From Parapedobacter pyrenivorans_A (lineage in GTDB: Bacteria > Bacteroidota > Bacteroidia > Sphingobacteriales > Sphingobacteriaceae): 64,000 nucleotides of DNA. The position numbers and the translations under genes were made by a program. The stretch lies in the NCBI RefSeq assembly GCF_041925275.1, contig NZ_JBHEUZ010000004.1, positions 124,001-188,000 of the forward strand. Direction: 5' to 3'. Under the pieces are notes generated by a model. That model had not been told where the DNA came from. It ran no database searches and saw nothing but the letters and a program-made list of their open reading frames with translations. Shown in pieces: positions 16,736 to 26,090 of this stretch; positions within the stretch are counted from its first letter, which is position 1, and every line of letters begins with the position of its first letter.

Positions 16736-17653
16736 TTAGTCTGTTGTAAACCACTTCAAAAACTCTTCCCTTCGCCGCACACTTACCACAATCCGCTCGC
16801 CGGGCCGCCCCTTGCCAAGCACGATGACCACATCGCCGGCGTCATCTTCCACCTCGCTGATGGCCGCGCGGTTTACGATAATGGCATAGCGGGCTTTGAA
16901 AAAGTGGTACCCTTCATTCTTTTTATAAAACGCCTTCATGGTATACGGTTCTTTGTCCACGTTGCCGGAAAAATCGGTAGACCAGCAGGTTCCCTTTCCA
17001 TCCTTGCAAGGCTCCACGAGGGCAATGCGGTCTTTGGCCCGTTCCAGATCGGGCACCACATCCACGCTTCCCAGGGCCCAGCGCGCCTCCATTTCGGCAT
17101 CGGTTTTGCCGTATTCGCGCCGCCATGTGCGGAATCGCTGCATGATTTCGATAGTACGCAGGCGATAGTATGTCCATATCAGCACGTTAAACCCTAGGAG
17201 CATGAGCAATACGAAATAGAAATCCTCGCTTACGTATCGCCAGAAGCGTAGTGGCTGGTCGCGCACGGTAAAGTAAAACGCATAGAAGATGAGTACAAAA
17301 AAGCCTGGTACGGCTACGCCATGCCACAGCTGGAGGGCAACGCGGAGTAGGGGGCCATGCCACCAAGCGATGGCCCACGGGTATTGCGCATCCAACCGAT
17401 AGGTACGTGCTACGATGTAGCGCATCATCAGCCATGCGGCCAGTACGCTCGGTATGGCCGCTTTGTAGAAGTCGACCATCAAGATCGCCTTGCCAAAGCT
17501 GCGGTGGTGGGCGTAGAGCACCATGTATATGCCCACAAAGAAGGCCAGTGGGGGCACGAGCCAACGTTCGTGGTAGTTTACTTCATGGGCGTGTTTGCGT
17601 TTACGGGATTTTTTAAAGTACTTGCGAATAACGGAGCGTAGTTTTCTATACAT
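16736..17653 (-). CDS. Membrane-anchored LytTR-type DNA-binding protein
   Basis: The 305-residue protein has a basic N-terminal tail, four predicted membrane helices (about 30-50, 58-80, 105-135, 148-170), a cytoplasmic linker and a C-terminal LytTR-like domain (about 205-305; YHFFKARYAIIVNRAAISEVE, then VVSVRRREEFLKWF). Such membrane LytTR proteins regulate transcription directly and often control a nearby target. No histidine kinase is adjacent. The fit to LytTR is good in spacing and hydrophobic pattern, but some core residues differ. Confidence 0.7.
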   Translation of the reverse strand: MYRKLRSVIRKYFKKSRKRKHAHEVNYHERWLVPPLAFFVGIYMVLYAHHRSFGKAILMVDFYKAAIPSVLAAWLMMRYIVARTYRLDAQYPWAIAWWHGPLLRVALQLWHGVAVPGFFVLIFYAFYFTVRDQPLRFWRYVSEDFYFVLLMLLGFNVLIWTYYRLRTIEIMQRFRTWRREYGKTDAEMEARWALGSVDVVPDLERAKDRIALVEPCKDGKGTCWSTDFSGNVDKEPYTMKAFYKKNEGYHFFKARYAIIVNRAAISEVEDDAGDVVIVLGKGRPGERIVVSVRRREEFLKWFTTD

Positions 17654-17733
17654 ATACGGTGGTTTACCACTGTGTAGCTTTACAAGTGAGAAAGTGGTAG
17701 ATGAACTTGAAGAAACTTCGGTATGCTATTTAT

Positions 17734-17919
17734 TTAGCCACACGAGCACTCGTTTAGGTTTCGATTTTTTACGTGTTTGTTTTCAAAATATTCGCGCAAT
17801 TCCCGTTCTCTGTCAAAGTCATGAGGTAATTTTACGGCACCCATGAGTTTTTTAAGCTCAGGAGAAAGATTCTCTTTAATCACGCTTTCCTCTACCGTTA
17901 ATGTCAGTTTCGTTCCCAT
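17734..17919 (-). pseudogene. DUF6364-type antitoxin with internal deletion, no toxin partner
   Basis: The 61-residue ORF starts like DUF6364 antitoxins (MGTKLTLTVEESVI; compare MDTKLTLKLDKMVI of the intact antitoxin at 27626-27874). It then jumps directly to a C-terminal-type sequence (LSPELKKLMGAVKLP, then FDRERELREYFENKH). The central helix block, RAKSYAASQQRSLSGIIEAYL in the intact copy, is absent. This looks like an in-frame internal deletion. No PIN or other toxin gene lies on either side. It may be an orphan or a dead remnant. Confidence 0.6.
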
Positions 17920-17954
17920 TGCACGTGAGTTTTTTCAAAAACACATGTCTTTAT

Positions 17955-17997
17955 TTTGATTTGCAATCATAGAAAATTTTCGTTTGATTTCCAATCA
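17955..17997 (+). promoter_or_regulatory. Twin TGATTnnnAATCA palindromes upstream of fecR
   Basis: Two near-identical 15-mers, TTTGATTTGCAATCA (17955-17969) and TTTGATTTCCAATCA (17983-17997), stand 28 bases apart. Each contains the perfect dyad TGATT-N3-AATCA. They lie in the divergent gap between the deleted DUF6364 gene and fecR. They look like a pair of operator sites for a dimeric regulator; which one is unknown. Confidence 0.55.
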
Positions 17998-18082
17998 CTT
18001 ACATTTTTTTCTTATCTTTAGCTACTACTTAAGTCTAACCAAAGCTACATAGGGGCAAAACAGCGGTCAATTGACCTTAGTT

Positions 18083-19204
18083 ATGGAAAAGGAAACCTTC
18101 AAAGCATTACTGAAAAAATATGAAGATGGGCAGTGCACTTCCGAGGAAACCGCCTATGTGGAGAGTTGGTTCCTAAAAATATATAAAGAAACATTACCGC
18201 TTGACGCCACACCCGACTACGACGCCGTAGACGTCGAACTGCGTACGCGCCTCGGCTTACGCTCAAGCGAAGTAAGGCCTCCATCAAAAACGTATAGTGT
18301 GCGGATGGTATTGCGCTACGTGGCGGCTATTTTGGCGTTTTTAACCGTTGCCTTCAGCATTTATTGGTATTCCACGGTGTATACCCCACGACACAGCTTA
18401 TCTAACCAATATGTGCAGGATATTCCTCCGGGTGGCAACCGTGCTACATTGAGTTTTTCAAACGGCAATAGTATAGCGTTAAATGAAAATAAGGATGGCA
18501 TCATCGCAGGTACGGAGCAATATGTTTACTCCGACGGTGAGACCGTGTCAACAATACAAACGGATACTGAATATGCGACGCTGACCACCCCACGGGGTGG
18601 TCAGTACCACATCATGCTGCCTGACGGCAGTAGGGTTTGGCTCAACGCAGCCTCCTCCATCAAATATCCCGTACATTTTTCAGGCAATGGACGGCATGTT
18701 GAAATGAGCGGGGAAGCCTATTTCGAAATAGCTCATGATGCGGACCGCCCATTCACAGTAACCACTGCCGCCCAATCGGTCACCGTGCTGGGCACATCAT
18801 TCAATATCAATGCTTACGAAGATGAGACATTTACCGCAACGACGCTTGTTACCGGCAGAGTGCATGTAAACAGTATTGCCAACGAAGAAACGAAGACCTT
18901 GCAACCGGGGGAACAGGCTATACTCGAAAACGGAGAACTGACCACCTATCAAGTGGATGCAAACGACTTTACCGTTTGGAAGAGTGGGGTCATCACGCTG
19001 CATTATGCAAAGCTACCGGCCATATTCCGGCAGATCGAACGGTGGTACGACGTATCGTTTGTCGTTAATGAGAAGCTACCCGAAGATGACCTCTACGGAG
19101 AGTTGCAACGCAACGCAAACCTGTCTGAAGTACTGGCCGCCCTTGAAATAAATACGGGCATGAAATTCAGAATTGAAGGAAGGAGGGTAATCGTGGGCAG
19201 ATAA
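18083..19204 (+). CDS. FecR family anti-sigma factor
   Basis: The 373-residue protein starts at the ATG at 18083 (a TTG 12 bases upstream is less likely). It has an N-terminal cytoplasmic anti-sigma helix bundle (MEKETFKALLKKYEDGQCT), one membrane helix (about 72-95) and a periplasmic FecR domain (TPRGGQYHIMLPDGSRVWLNAASSIKYP) with a C-terminal DUF4974/STN-like part. FecR proteins receive a signal from a TonB-dependent transporter and release an ECF sigma factor. The sigma gene normally found directly upstream is missing. susC and susD follow. Confidence 0.93.
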   Translation: MEKETFKALLKKYEDGQCTSEETAYVESWFLKIYKETLPLDATPDYDAVDVELRTRLGLRSSEVRPPSKTYSVRMVLRYVAAILAFLTVAFSIYWYSTVYTPRHSLSNQYVQDIPPGGNRATLSFSNGNSIALNENKDGIIAGTEQYVYSDGETVSTIQTDTEYATLTTPRGGQYHIMLPDGSRVWLNAASSIKYPVHFSGNGRHVEMSGEAYFEIAHDADRPFTVTTAAQSVTVLGTSFNINAYEDETFTATTLVTGRVHVNSIANEETKTLQPGEQAILENGELTTYQVDANDFTVWKSGVITLHYAKLPAIFRQIERWYDVSFVVNEKLPEDDLYGELQRNANLSEVLAALEINTGMKFRIEGRRVIVGR

Positions 19205-19237
19205 AGACTTCATGTGTTTGCCCTGGTAATATAAACC

Positions 19238-19322
19238 GCCATGAGAATCATGGCAGCTTCGTTGCCGCTGAAAATCAATCATGCTCAACGAAAAATGCTG
19301 GAAGTGCGCTAACACTTCCAGC
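19238..19322 (+). other. Two hairpins in the fecR-susC gap
   Basis: GCCATGA/TCATGGC (19238-19254, 7-bp stem, 3-base loop) is followed by GCTGGAAGTG/CACTTCCAGC (19297-19322, 10-bp perfect stem, 6-base loop). Neither is followed by a T-run. The first may end fecR transcription. The second, 70 bases before susC, may control susC expression or RNA stability. Confidence 0.5.
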
Positions 19323-19391
19323 GATTGCCAGGCATTCTCAAAATTCATCACGTTCTAAGCAATTCATTTTATCACCTAACATTACAAAAGT

Positions 19392-22300
19392 ATGAATTAT
19401 CCGGTTCATGCCAATACGCTTCAGCAGAAAACCATGTTGCTGCAAGGCATAGGCACCAACCCGCGACAAATCCTGCTGGCCATGAAACTTGCACTGCTGC
19501 TCTTACTGGCTTTCAGTCTCCACGCAACAGCCGATGCGCTTGCCCAGAAAATCGACATTCAAGTCAGCAATCAACCCCTTGATGTGGTCTTCAAAAAAAT
19601 CAGGGAACAAAGCGATTATTCCTTTGTCTTCAAGGCATCGTTCTTACAATATGCCAAACCCGTTACTGTAGCGATAAAGGACAAGGAGATTACCGATGTG
19701 CTGCCCATCATATTCGCAGGCCAGCCTTTTGATTATGAAATCAAGGGTAAGGTCATCACACTGCTACCGAAACCACAGGTAATGCCTGCTCCCAACCAAC
19801 AAATCACCATCAGAGGTCGAGTTACCGATTCGTTGAATAATCCTTTAGTGGGTGTCACTGTACAGGTCAAGGAAAGTGGATGGCAGACCATCACTGACCG
19901 AGAAGGCCGTTATGAAATTACAGGAGTATATCCCACAGAGACCCTACACTTCCGTTTACTTAGCTATCAACCTTACGAAACATCTGCCAACAGGCCGGAG
20001 ATTAATGTCACACTTAGGCTGCTTTATAGTGAACTTCAAGAAGTAGACGTATCGCTCAATACAGGATACCAGAACATGCCAAAGGAAAGAGCGACCGGAT
20101 CGTTTGTTCAAATCAATAATGAAATGTTGAACCGGCGCGTATCCACGGATATCGTCAGCCGGTTGGAAGGGATAACCAATGGCCTTGCATTCTATCGCAG
20201 CAGTGCCAGCGAGCAACCTACATTGAACATAAGGGGACGTAGCACCATATTCGCAAATAACACACCATTAATCGTACTGGACAATTTCCCGTTTGACGGT
20301 GACATCAACAACATCAACCCCAACGACATTGAGAGCATTACGGTATTGAAAGATGCGGCTGCCGCTTCGATATGGGGTGTGCGTGCAGGCAATGGTGTAA
20401 TTGTGATCAATACGAAACGTGGCCGTACGAACCAGCCGCCAAGAATTGAACTCAACACCAATGTGACTATCGGTGAAAAACCGGATTCTTTTTACCTGCC
20501 GCGAATGTCATCAGCAGATTTTATCGAATTAGAGACTGAGTTTTTCAATCGCGGATATTATGCCAGCCAGGAAAATTCCAATCAGCGGCCAGCGCTCACA
20601 CCAGTTCAGGAAATCCTGATCGCCAAACGGGACGAATTGGTTTCAGAAGCTGAAGCCAGTTCACAAATCGAATCATTGAAGCAATACGATGTACGTAATG
20701 ATTTTCAAAAGTATTTCCTTCGAAACAGCGTAAACCAACAATACGCATTGAACGTAAGCGGTGGAGGGAACAAGTCAAGCTATTTTCTTTCACTTGGTCA
20801 CGATAACAATGCGTCAAACGCTGTAGGTAATGGTTATCGTCGTTATTCCGTGAATGCTTCCAACAATTTCAGTCCCATGCATAATTTGGAACTTTCGGCA
20901 TCGGTAATGCACATTGTTACAGAAACAGATAACAACAGCAATGGTATCGCTGATTTAGCAGCACCATACACTAAGAAGTACTACAGTTATGCACAGCTCG
21001 CTGATGAATCAGGCAATCCTCTTCCTATCAGTTACGGATTCCGAGACACTTACAAATCGGCTATGGAAGCAAATGGCTTCATGGATTGGCAATATCGCCC
21101 GTTGGAGGATTTACGTTTGTCAGACAATCGCACTCGCCAGTATTATAATCGGATAAATCTGGGGGTAACGTACACAGTTTTTGAGGGATTGAGTGCCGAG
21201 ATCAAGTATCAGTTTGAGAAATCCAATACAAAAGGATATAATCATTTGCCCCAAAACATGTATTTCACGCGAGATTTGATTAACCGCTATTATACCCCTG
21301 ATGGAGTCCGTCCATACCCGGTACCAATGGGTGATATCATGGATAGTTCTGTTAGTGACTTGACGGGCAACAGTGGACGAGCACAATTAAATTTTGAAAA
21401 AGATTGGATAAATAATAATGTAAACATCGTAGCCGGATTTGAAGCAAGGGAAGTAAAAGCTGAAAGCAACCAACAGCGATTATACGGCTTTGATCCGGAA
21501 ACGTTAACGAGTCGGCCTGTGGATTATGAAACACTTTATATCACTAATCCGGCAAGTTCGAGAGCAGTTATTCCTTATCCGAGAAACATCTCAATTTTAA
21601 CAGACAGGTTCATTTCATACTATGCCAATATTGGATACACTCTTTTAGACCGATATACTTTATCAGCAAGCGGACGGATAGATCAATCGAATCTATTCGG
21701 AGTGCAAACAAACCAAAACACGGTGCCTCTTTGGTCTTCAGGCATAAAATGGGATATTGATAAGGAGCCCTTTTTTCAAACTGATTGGTTGAATACGTTG
21801 AAATTGAGGACTACTTATGGTTACAACGGAAACTTAGACAAGAGTACCACAGCTTTACTTACAGGGAGATATGGGACTGCTCTCGCGACCTCAGCTCTTG
21901 ACATCACCCTCAACGGTCTGCCTAATCCACAACTGAGATGGGAAAAATCATCAATGTTGAATATAGGAATAAACTTTGCGATTCTTAATCAAAAATTAAC
22001 AGGCAATATAGAATATTACAGAAAAAATGGAATGGATCTGATAGGGTCATCTACTTCTATAGACCCAACAACAGGATTCACCTCCTTCAGAGGAAATATG
22101 GCTAACATGAAGGGAGATGGTTTAGACGTTGAAATATTTTCCAAGAATATTGACCGCTCTTTTCAATGGACAACTGGCTTGCTATTTAGTCATGCAACCG
22201 ATAAAGTAACTAAATATCATGATATTAGTACTTCAGCTCTTCCATATATATTGAGTAGTTTTGGAAACTCTGCGTCCACTATCTCTCCTTTGCTTGGCTA

Positions 22301-22955
22301 CCCGGTTCAAAGTATTTACAGCTTTCGTTTTATTGGGCTTGATTCAAATACTGGAGATCCCATCGGATATCGGAATGGAGAGGAAACTACAAACGCAAGA
22401 AATATCTTCCTTACTTCAACGACGGAGGAATTGATATTTAATGGTCCGGTAAATCCCGTATTCTTTGGAGGTGTGCGGAATGACTTCCGTTTCAAAGGCG
22501 TAACAATCTCATTTAATGTCACCTATAAATTGGGCCATTACTTCAGACGACCATCTGTTGATTACTCGAATTTTATGGCTTACTGGCATGGCAACAAAGA
22601 TTATAGATTGAGGTGGCAAAAGCCAGGTGATGAATTAAAAACGAATGTTCCGTCAATTCCACTTACCTCACCAGATATGTATCGGGAATATTATTTCTAT
22701 GGAAACTCAGAAACACTGGTAGAAAGAGGTGATCATATACGATTGCAGGATATAAATATAAGATACACGATAGAAAAAATAGGTGGTAGGACACTGCCAA
22801 TTCGCAATCTACAAATTTATGTTTACGGCAATAACCTTGGCATTTTGTGGAAGGCGAATAAACACGGTATTGACCCAGACTCGGTTCCTTATTCCGGCGC
22901 AAATTTTCTGCCCACACCCAGATCATTTTCAATCGGACTTAAAGCAGGTATTTAA
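19392..22955 (+). CDS. SusC/RagA family TonB-linked outer membrane protein with STN domain
   Basis: The 1187-residue protein carries in order a signal peptide (about 25-50), an STN/secretin-N domain (about 52-120, DIQVSNQPLDVVFKKI) for FecR signalling, a CarboxypepD-regulatory-like beta domain (about 140-215), a TonB plug (IESITVLKDAAAASIWGVRAGNGVIVINT) and a 22-strand barrel. It should import a ligand across the outer membrane with the SusD lipoprotein and report its presence to FecR. The base composition is clearly more AT-rich than the core genes, especially in the 3' half, consistent with exchange of the ligand-specific part. Confidence 0.95.
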   Translation: MNYPVHANTLQQKTMLLQGIGTNPRQILLAMKLALLLLLAFSLHATADALAQKIDIQVSNQPLDVVFKKIREQSDYSFVFKASFLQYAKPVTVAIKDKEITDVLPIIFAGQPFDYEIKGKVITLLPKPQVMPAPNQQITIRGRVTDSLNNPLVGVTVQVKESGWQTITDREGRYEITGVYPTETLHFRLLSYQPYETSANRPEINVTLRLLYSELQEVDVSLNTGYQNMPKERATGSFVQINNEMLNRRVSTDIVSRLEGITNGLAFYRSSASEQPTLNIRGRSTIFANNTPLIVLDNFPFDGDINNINPNDIESITVLKDAAAASIWGVRAGNGVIVINTKRGRTNQPPRIELNTNVTIGEKPDSFYLPRMSSADFIELETEFFNRGYYASQENSNQRPALTPVQEILIAKRDELVSEAEASSQIESLKQYDVRNDFQKYFLRNSVNQQYALNVSGGGNKSSYFLSLGHDNNASNAVGNGYRRYSVNASNNFSPMHNLELSASVMHIVTETDNNSNGIADLAAPYTKKYYSYAQLADESGNPLPISYGFRDTYKSAMEANGFMDWQYRPLEDLRLSDNRTRQYYNRINLGVTYTVFEGLSAEIKYQFEKSNTKGYNHLPQNMYFTRDLINRYYTPDGVRPYPVPMGDIMDSSVSDLTGNSGRAQLNFEKDWINNNVNIVAGFEAREVKAESNQQRLYGFDPETLTSRPVDYETLYITNPASSRAVIPYPRNISILTDRFISYYANIGYTLLDRYTLSASGRIDQSNLFGVQTNQNTVPLWSSGIKWDIDKEPFFQTDWLNTLKLRTTYGYNGNLDKSTTALLTGRYGTALATSALDITLNGLPNPQLRWEKSSMLNIGINFAILNQKLTGNIEYYRKNGMDLIGSSTSIDPTTGFTSFRGNMANMKGDGLDVEIFSKNIDRSFQWTTGLLFSHATDKVTKYHDISTSALPYILSSFGNSASTISPLLGYPVQSIYSFRFIGLDSNTGDPIGYRNGEETTNARNIFLTSTTEELIFNGPVNPVFFGGVRNDFRFKGVTISFNVTYKLGHYFRRPSVDYSNFMAYWHGNKDYRLRWQKPGDELKTNVPSIPLTSPDMYREYYFYGNSETLVERGDHIRLQDINIRYTIEKIGGRTLPIRNLQIYVYGNNLGILWKANKHGIDPDSVPYSGANFLPTPRSFSIGLKAGI

Positions 22956-22974
22956 GTTTCTAAATCTCTTAACC

Positions 22975-24330
22975 ATGAAATATACAATGTATTTATTAGC
23001 GATACTGGTGTCAATATCGTGTTCAAAAAGTTGGCTGGAAAAGAAAAATGACAGTGGCATGGTTGTGCCAAGTACGTTAAAAGATCTCCAAAGCATATTA
23101 GACAGAAATCTTGTAATGAACAATTATTATCCCGTAATTGGAGATTTGGCTTCAGACGACTATTATCTTTCTTATAATATCTGGCAAGCGCTAAGTTTGA
23201 CTTTTCGGGAAATCTATACTTGGGAAAGTAACTTCCTGGATGTAGGAAGTACGTCTATTTGGCAAAGACCCTATCTCACTGTTTTTTATGCAAACGCAGC
23301 TTTAGAGGGTGTGGAGAAGATAGCACCAAATATGACTAACAAAATAGAGAGAAGTAATATCGTTGGCAGTGCTCATTTTTTCAGGGCATTTGCATTTTAT
23401 ACCACATCCCAAATTTTTGCCAAACATTACAGTTCTGCTACAGCAAACTCTGACTTAGGTATTGTGTTACGGACAACTACTGATGTAAATGTTAAATCAA
23501 AGAGATCAACTGTGCAGGAAAGCTATGATAAAATAATTTCCGATTTGAAAATAGCTGTATCAAATTTGCCAATTAATCCTGTTTATAAATTCAGACCCTC
23601 TAAACCTGCTGCGTATGCGTTATTAGCGAGAACTTATTTAGTGATGAGTGATTATGAAAATGCTTTATTGTACGCAGATTCTTGTCTTCAATTTTATAGC
23701 AAGTTAATGGACTATAACTCCCTTGACAGCACACAGCCCTTTCCTATCCCTTTTTTGAATGAAGAAGTCATTTTTCAAGCCGCCCAAGCAGGGGATATTT
23801 TAGCAAATAATAATAATTACTTGGTAGATACGACCCTATATGAATTATATGGACAAAACGACCTTAGAAAAGATTTTTTCTTCCGGACAGCTGAACTGGG
23901 AAATCATTTTAAGGGGACATACATGGGAGCGAGTCCTGGCATAAACGTTTTTGGCGGAATTGCAACTGACGAAGTATATCTTATAAGAGCAGAATGCTTC
24001 GCACGGCTGGGAAATAGCGCGGCAGCAATGGCTGACTTAAACGAATTACTTGAGAATCGTTGGGTATCCGGCACATTTGTTCCACTAACTGCAACGACTC
24101 CGGGTGATGCGTTAGAACGCATACTCATTGAAAGAAGAAAAGAACTGTTATTCAGAGGGCTGCGTTGGAGCGATTTAAGGAGACTAAACAAAGACCCAAA
24201 GTTTGAAAAAACGCTTGTTCGTTTATTAGATCAGGATACATTTACAATCCTACCCAATAGCTCTAAATATGTATTTCCAATACCCCAGGCCGTAATTGAC
24301 GCAACGGGGATGGAGCAAAATCAAAGATGA
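22975..24330 (+). CDS. RagB/SusD family surface lipoprotein
   Basis: The 451-residue protein starts at MKYTMYLLAILVSISCSKSWLEKK, with a lipobox Cys at residue 19; a longer upstream frame overlaps susC and is rejected. The SusD TPR-like fold is supported by conserved segments near the end (ERRKELLFRGLRWSDLRRLNKD) and by FRAFAFYTTSQIFAKHY. It forms the lid of the SusC transporter and binds the ligand at the surface. It starts 19 bases after susC and precedes a thioredoxin-like gene, so the three probably form one transcript. Confidence 0.93.
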   Translation: MKYTMYLLAILVSISCSKSWLEKKNDSGMVVPSTLKDLQSILDRNLVMNNYYPVIGDLASDDYYLSYNIWQALSLTFREIYTWESNFLDVGSTSIWQRPYLTVFYANAALEGVEKIAPNMTNKIERSNIVGSAHFFRAFAFYTTSQIFAKHYSSATANSDLGIVLRTTTDVNVKSKRSTVQESYDKIISDLKIAVSNLPINPVYKFRPSKPAAYALLARTYLVMSDYENALLYADSCLQFYSKLMDYNSLDSTQPFPIPFLNEEVIFQAAQAGDILANNNNYLVDTTLYELYGQNDLRKDFFFRTAELGNHFKGTYMGASPGINVFGGIATDEVYLIRAECFARLGNSAAAMADLNELLENRWVSGTFVPLTATTPGDALERILIERRKELLFRGLRWSDLRRLNKDPKFEKTLVRLLDQDTFTILPNSSKYVFPIPQAVIDATGMEQNQR

Positions 24331-24367
24331 ATAACAGACATAAATAATCGACAAAGCAATATATATT

Positions 24368-25666
24368 ATGAATAACTTCCGGTCCATATACCTTATCTGT
24401 TTACTACTTTTTTATTTCCTAACCGGAAAAACACAAGAAAATAGGAACCAAGAAAACATTAGTTATCAGGAAATAGCAATTGGGAAACCAAGTCCAGACT
24501 TCATGCTTGACAATGTTATAAATTTTCACAAAAGCCAGGTTAACCTTAGCGATTTCAAAGGCAAACGGGTATTATTGGATTTCTGGACGACGAGCTGCAT
24601 ACCGTGCATACAGGGAATCCCTAAAATGGAGGCATTGCAAAAAGAGTTTAACGATGAGTTGCAAATAATTTTGGTTGGAATCACAAGAAATGATGATATT
24701 GTTAAATTTTACAATAAGCGGATTGAACAAGACAAAAGAATTTCCCTACCAATAGCAATTGATTCAACAGTCCACAAACTCTTTAATGTAAAGACAGTAC
24801 CGCATTATGTGTGGATTGACGATTTCGGGGTGATACAAGCAGTTACTTACAGCTCCGATGTCACGAAAGAAAATATCCGAAATTTTGTGAATGGAGTAAA
24901 TTTAAATCTAACGAAAAAAAATGACATAAGAATTGATTACAACCCCTTGCAACCATTGTTAATAGATGGAAATGGCAATAATGATGCTACTATTATCCAT
25001 AGCACAGTATTAACAGGCTATATTGAGGGCTTAAGGATTGGTCAAACTACATATATACCTGATGGTACTAAGCCTATGAAGAGGATAAAAGGTTTGAATA
25101 CAAGCTCGGTTACACTATATAGAATGGCCTATGCAGATGAAAATGGGACGATTCCTATATCAAGGACGATCCTTGAATTGGAGAATCTTGATAAGTATAG
25201 CCATTCGCCTCATCTAAACATCTTAGATTGGGCTAAACAGAATGCATATTGTTATGAACTCAATGTATCCGACAATAGTACTGGTAATATTTTCAAAATC
25301 ATGAGAAGGGATTTAGAAAATGCAATTGGCCTTGAAGCTTCATTTGACATACGAAATGTTGACTGTTACGTAATGAGTTGTCACGATTCAACAAAACTGA
25401 ATGCCCAGGGAGATAGTACATTTGCGGATTGGAGTTCTGCTGGTATTTCTATAAAAAACAAGCCTTTTTCTTCTTTTTTTGACATGGTAAAATATTACCA
25501 TCAAGACAAAATTCTCCTTGACGAAACTGGAATAAATAAAAATGTCGACATTCAATTGAATACAAACATGACTAATTTAGAAGAAATAAATAACGCTCTA
25601 TTCCAATATGGTATTACAATAGAAAAATGCAATAGAAAAATAAAAATGCTTGTTTTAAAAGATTGA
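24368..25666 (+). CDS. TlpA-like thioredoxin-fold protein with C-terminal extension
   Basis: The 432-residue protein has a signal-like N-terminus and an AhpC/TSA-TlpA thioredoxin domain (about 38-175) with the redox motif C77-I-P-C80 (DFWTTSCIPCIQG) and the cis-Pro region VKTVPHYVW. Residues about 190-432 form an extension typical of Bacteroidota proteins encoded with SusCD pairs (a TIGR03435-like pattern is possible but not certain). It should act as a periplasmic thiol oxidoreductase. The position after susC-susD and next to a Cys-rich peptide gene suggests a disulfide-containing peptide ligand; this is inference. Confidence 0.85.
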   Translation: MNNFRSIYLICLLLFYFLTGKTQENRNQENISYQEIAIGKPSPDFMLDNVINFHKSQVNLSDFKGKRVLLDFWTTSCIPCIQGIPKMEALQKEFNDELQIILVGITRNDDIVKFYNKRIEQDKRISLPIAIDSTVHKLFNVKTVPHYVWIDDFGVIQAVTYSSDVTKENIRNFVNGVNLNLTKKNDIRIDYNPLQPLLIDGNGNNDATIIHSTVLTGYIEGLRIGQTTYIPDGTKPMKRIKGLNTSSVTLYRMAYADENGTIPISRTILELENLDKYSHSPHLNILDWAKQNAYCYELNVSDNSTGNIFKIMRRDLENAIGLEASFDIRNVDCYVMSCHDSTKLNAQGDSTFADWSSAGISIKNKPFSSFFDMVKYYHQDKILLDETGINKNVDIQLNTNMTNLEEINNALFQYGITIEKCNRKIKMLVLKD

Positions 25667-25683
25667 TAAATAAATGCTTAAAG

Positions 25684-25721
25684 ATCAGGTCGTCGAATCA
25701 AACATCAACGACCTGATTTTT
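25684..25721. terminator. Bidirectional terminator between TlpA-like and Cys-rich peptide genes
   Basis: A perfect 10-bp stem (ATCAGGTCGT, 25684-25693, with ACGACCTGAT, 25708-25717) is followed by a T-run on the plus strand. The two flanking genes converge here, so it can serve both. Confidence 0.85.
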
Positions 25722-25725
25722 ATTA

Positions 25726-25923
25726 TTAATCGTTGACAGGGAACCCTAAAATATCTCCGGAAGGAAGATCTTTACAACATTGAGCTACCGTTCCTGTACA
25801 TTCTGTCTCAGGGTCATTACACGGGCGTGGGTCATCATTCAAATTTGACCCATTAGCTGTTACTGTAGCAATTACAGCGGCCGCAAATGCAAAAGCGGCA
25901 AATGAGATTTTAATTTTTCTCAT
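25726..25923 (-). CDS. Small secreted Cys-rich peptide (DUF6520-like)
   Basis: The 65-residue ORF has a clear signal peptide (MRKIKISFAAFAFAAAVIATV, cleavage near TANG) and a mature part of about 40 residues. The mature part has four Cys in the pattern C-x6-C-x6-CC, many Asp/Pro residues and no other domain. The layout matches the small Bacteroidota family DUF6520 (unknown function; assignment from memory). It converges on the SusCD-thioredoxin operon. It could be a secreted signal or cargo peptide whose disulfides involve the neighbouring thioredoxin-fold protein, but nothing proves a link. Confidence 0.7.
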   Translation of the reverse strand: MRKIKISFAAFAFAAAVIATVTANGSNLNDDPRPCNDPETECTGTVAQCCKDLPSGDILGFPVND

Positions 25924-25974
25924 AATTGAAATAATGCTTTTATAATCTCAAAAAACAATAAAAACTTTGATTAA

Positions 25975-26090
25975 GAAATGCCTACTATTTTATACAGGTG
26001 TTCAGCTTCTGCCTGTTTATCGCGCAATAAATAATCCCAACTGGCTCAAGTGTTGTGCGACTGCACGCTCAACACGATTGGGAGCCGCGT
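25975..26090 (-). pseudogene. Short unidentified coding remnant
   Basis: Two overlapping minus-strand frames look like the end of one gene broken by a frameshift: NRVERAVAQHLSQLGLF in one frame, then LRDKQAEAEHLYKIVGIS and a stop in the next. The family is not recognised. It lies directly after the DUF4143 remnant and may be the tail of another decayed accessory gene. Confidence 0.3.
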
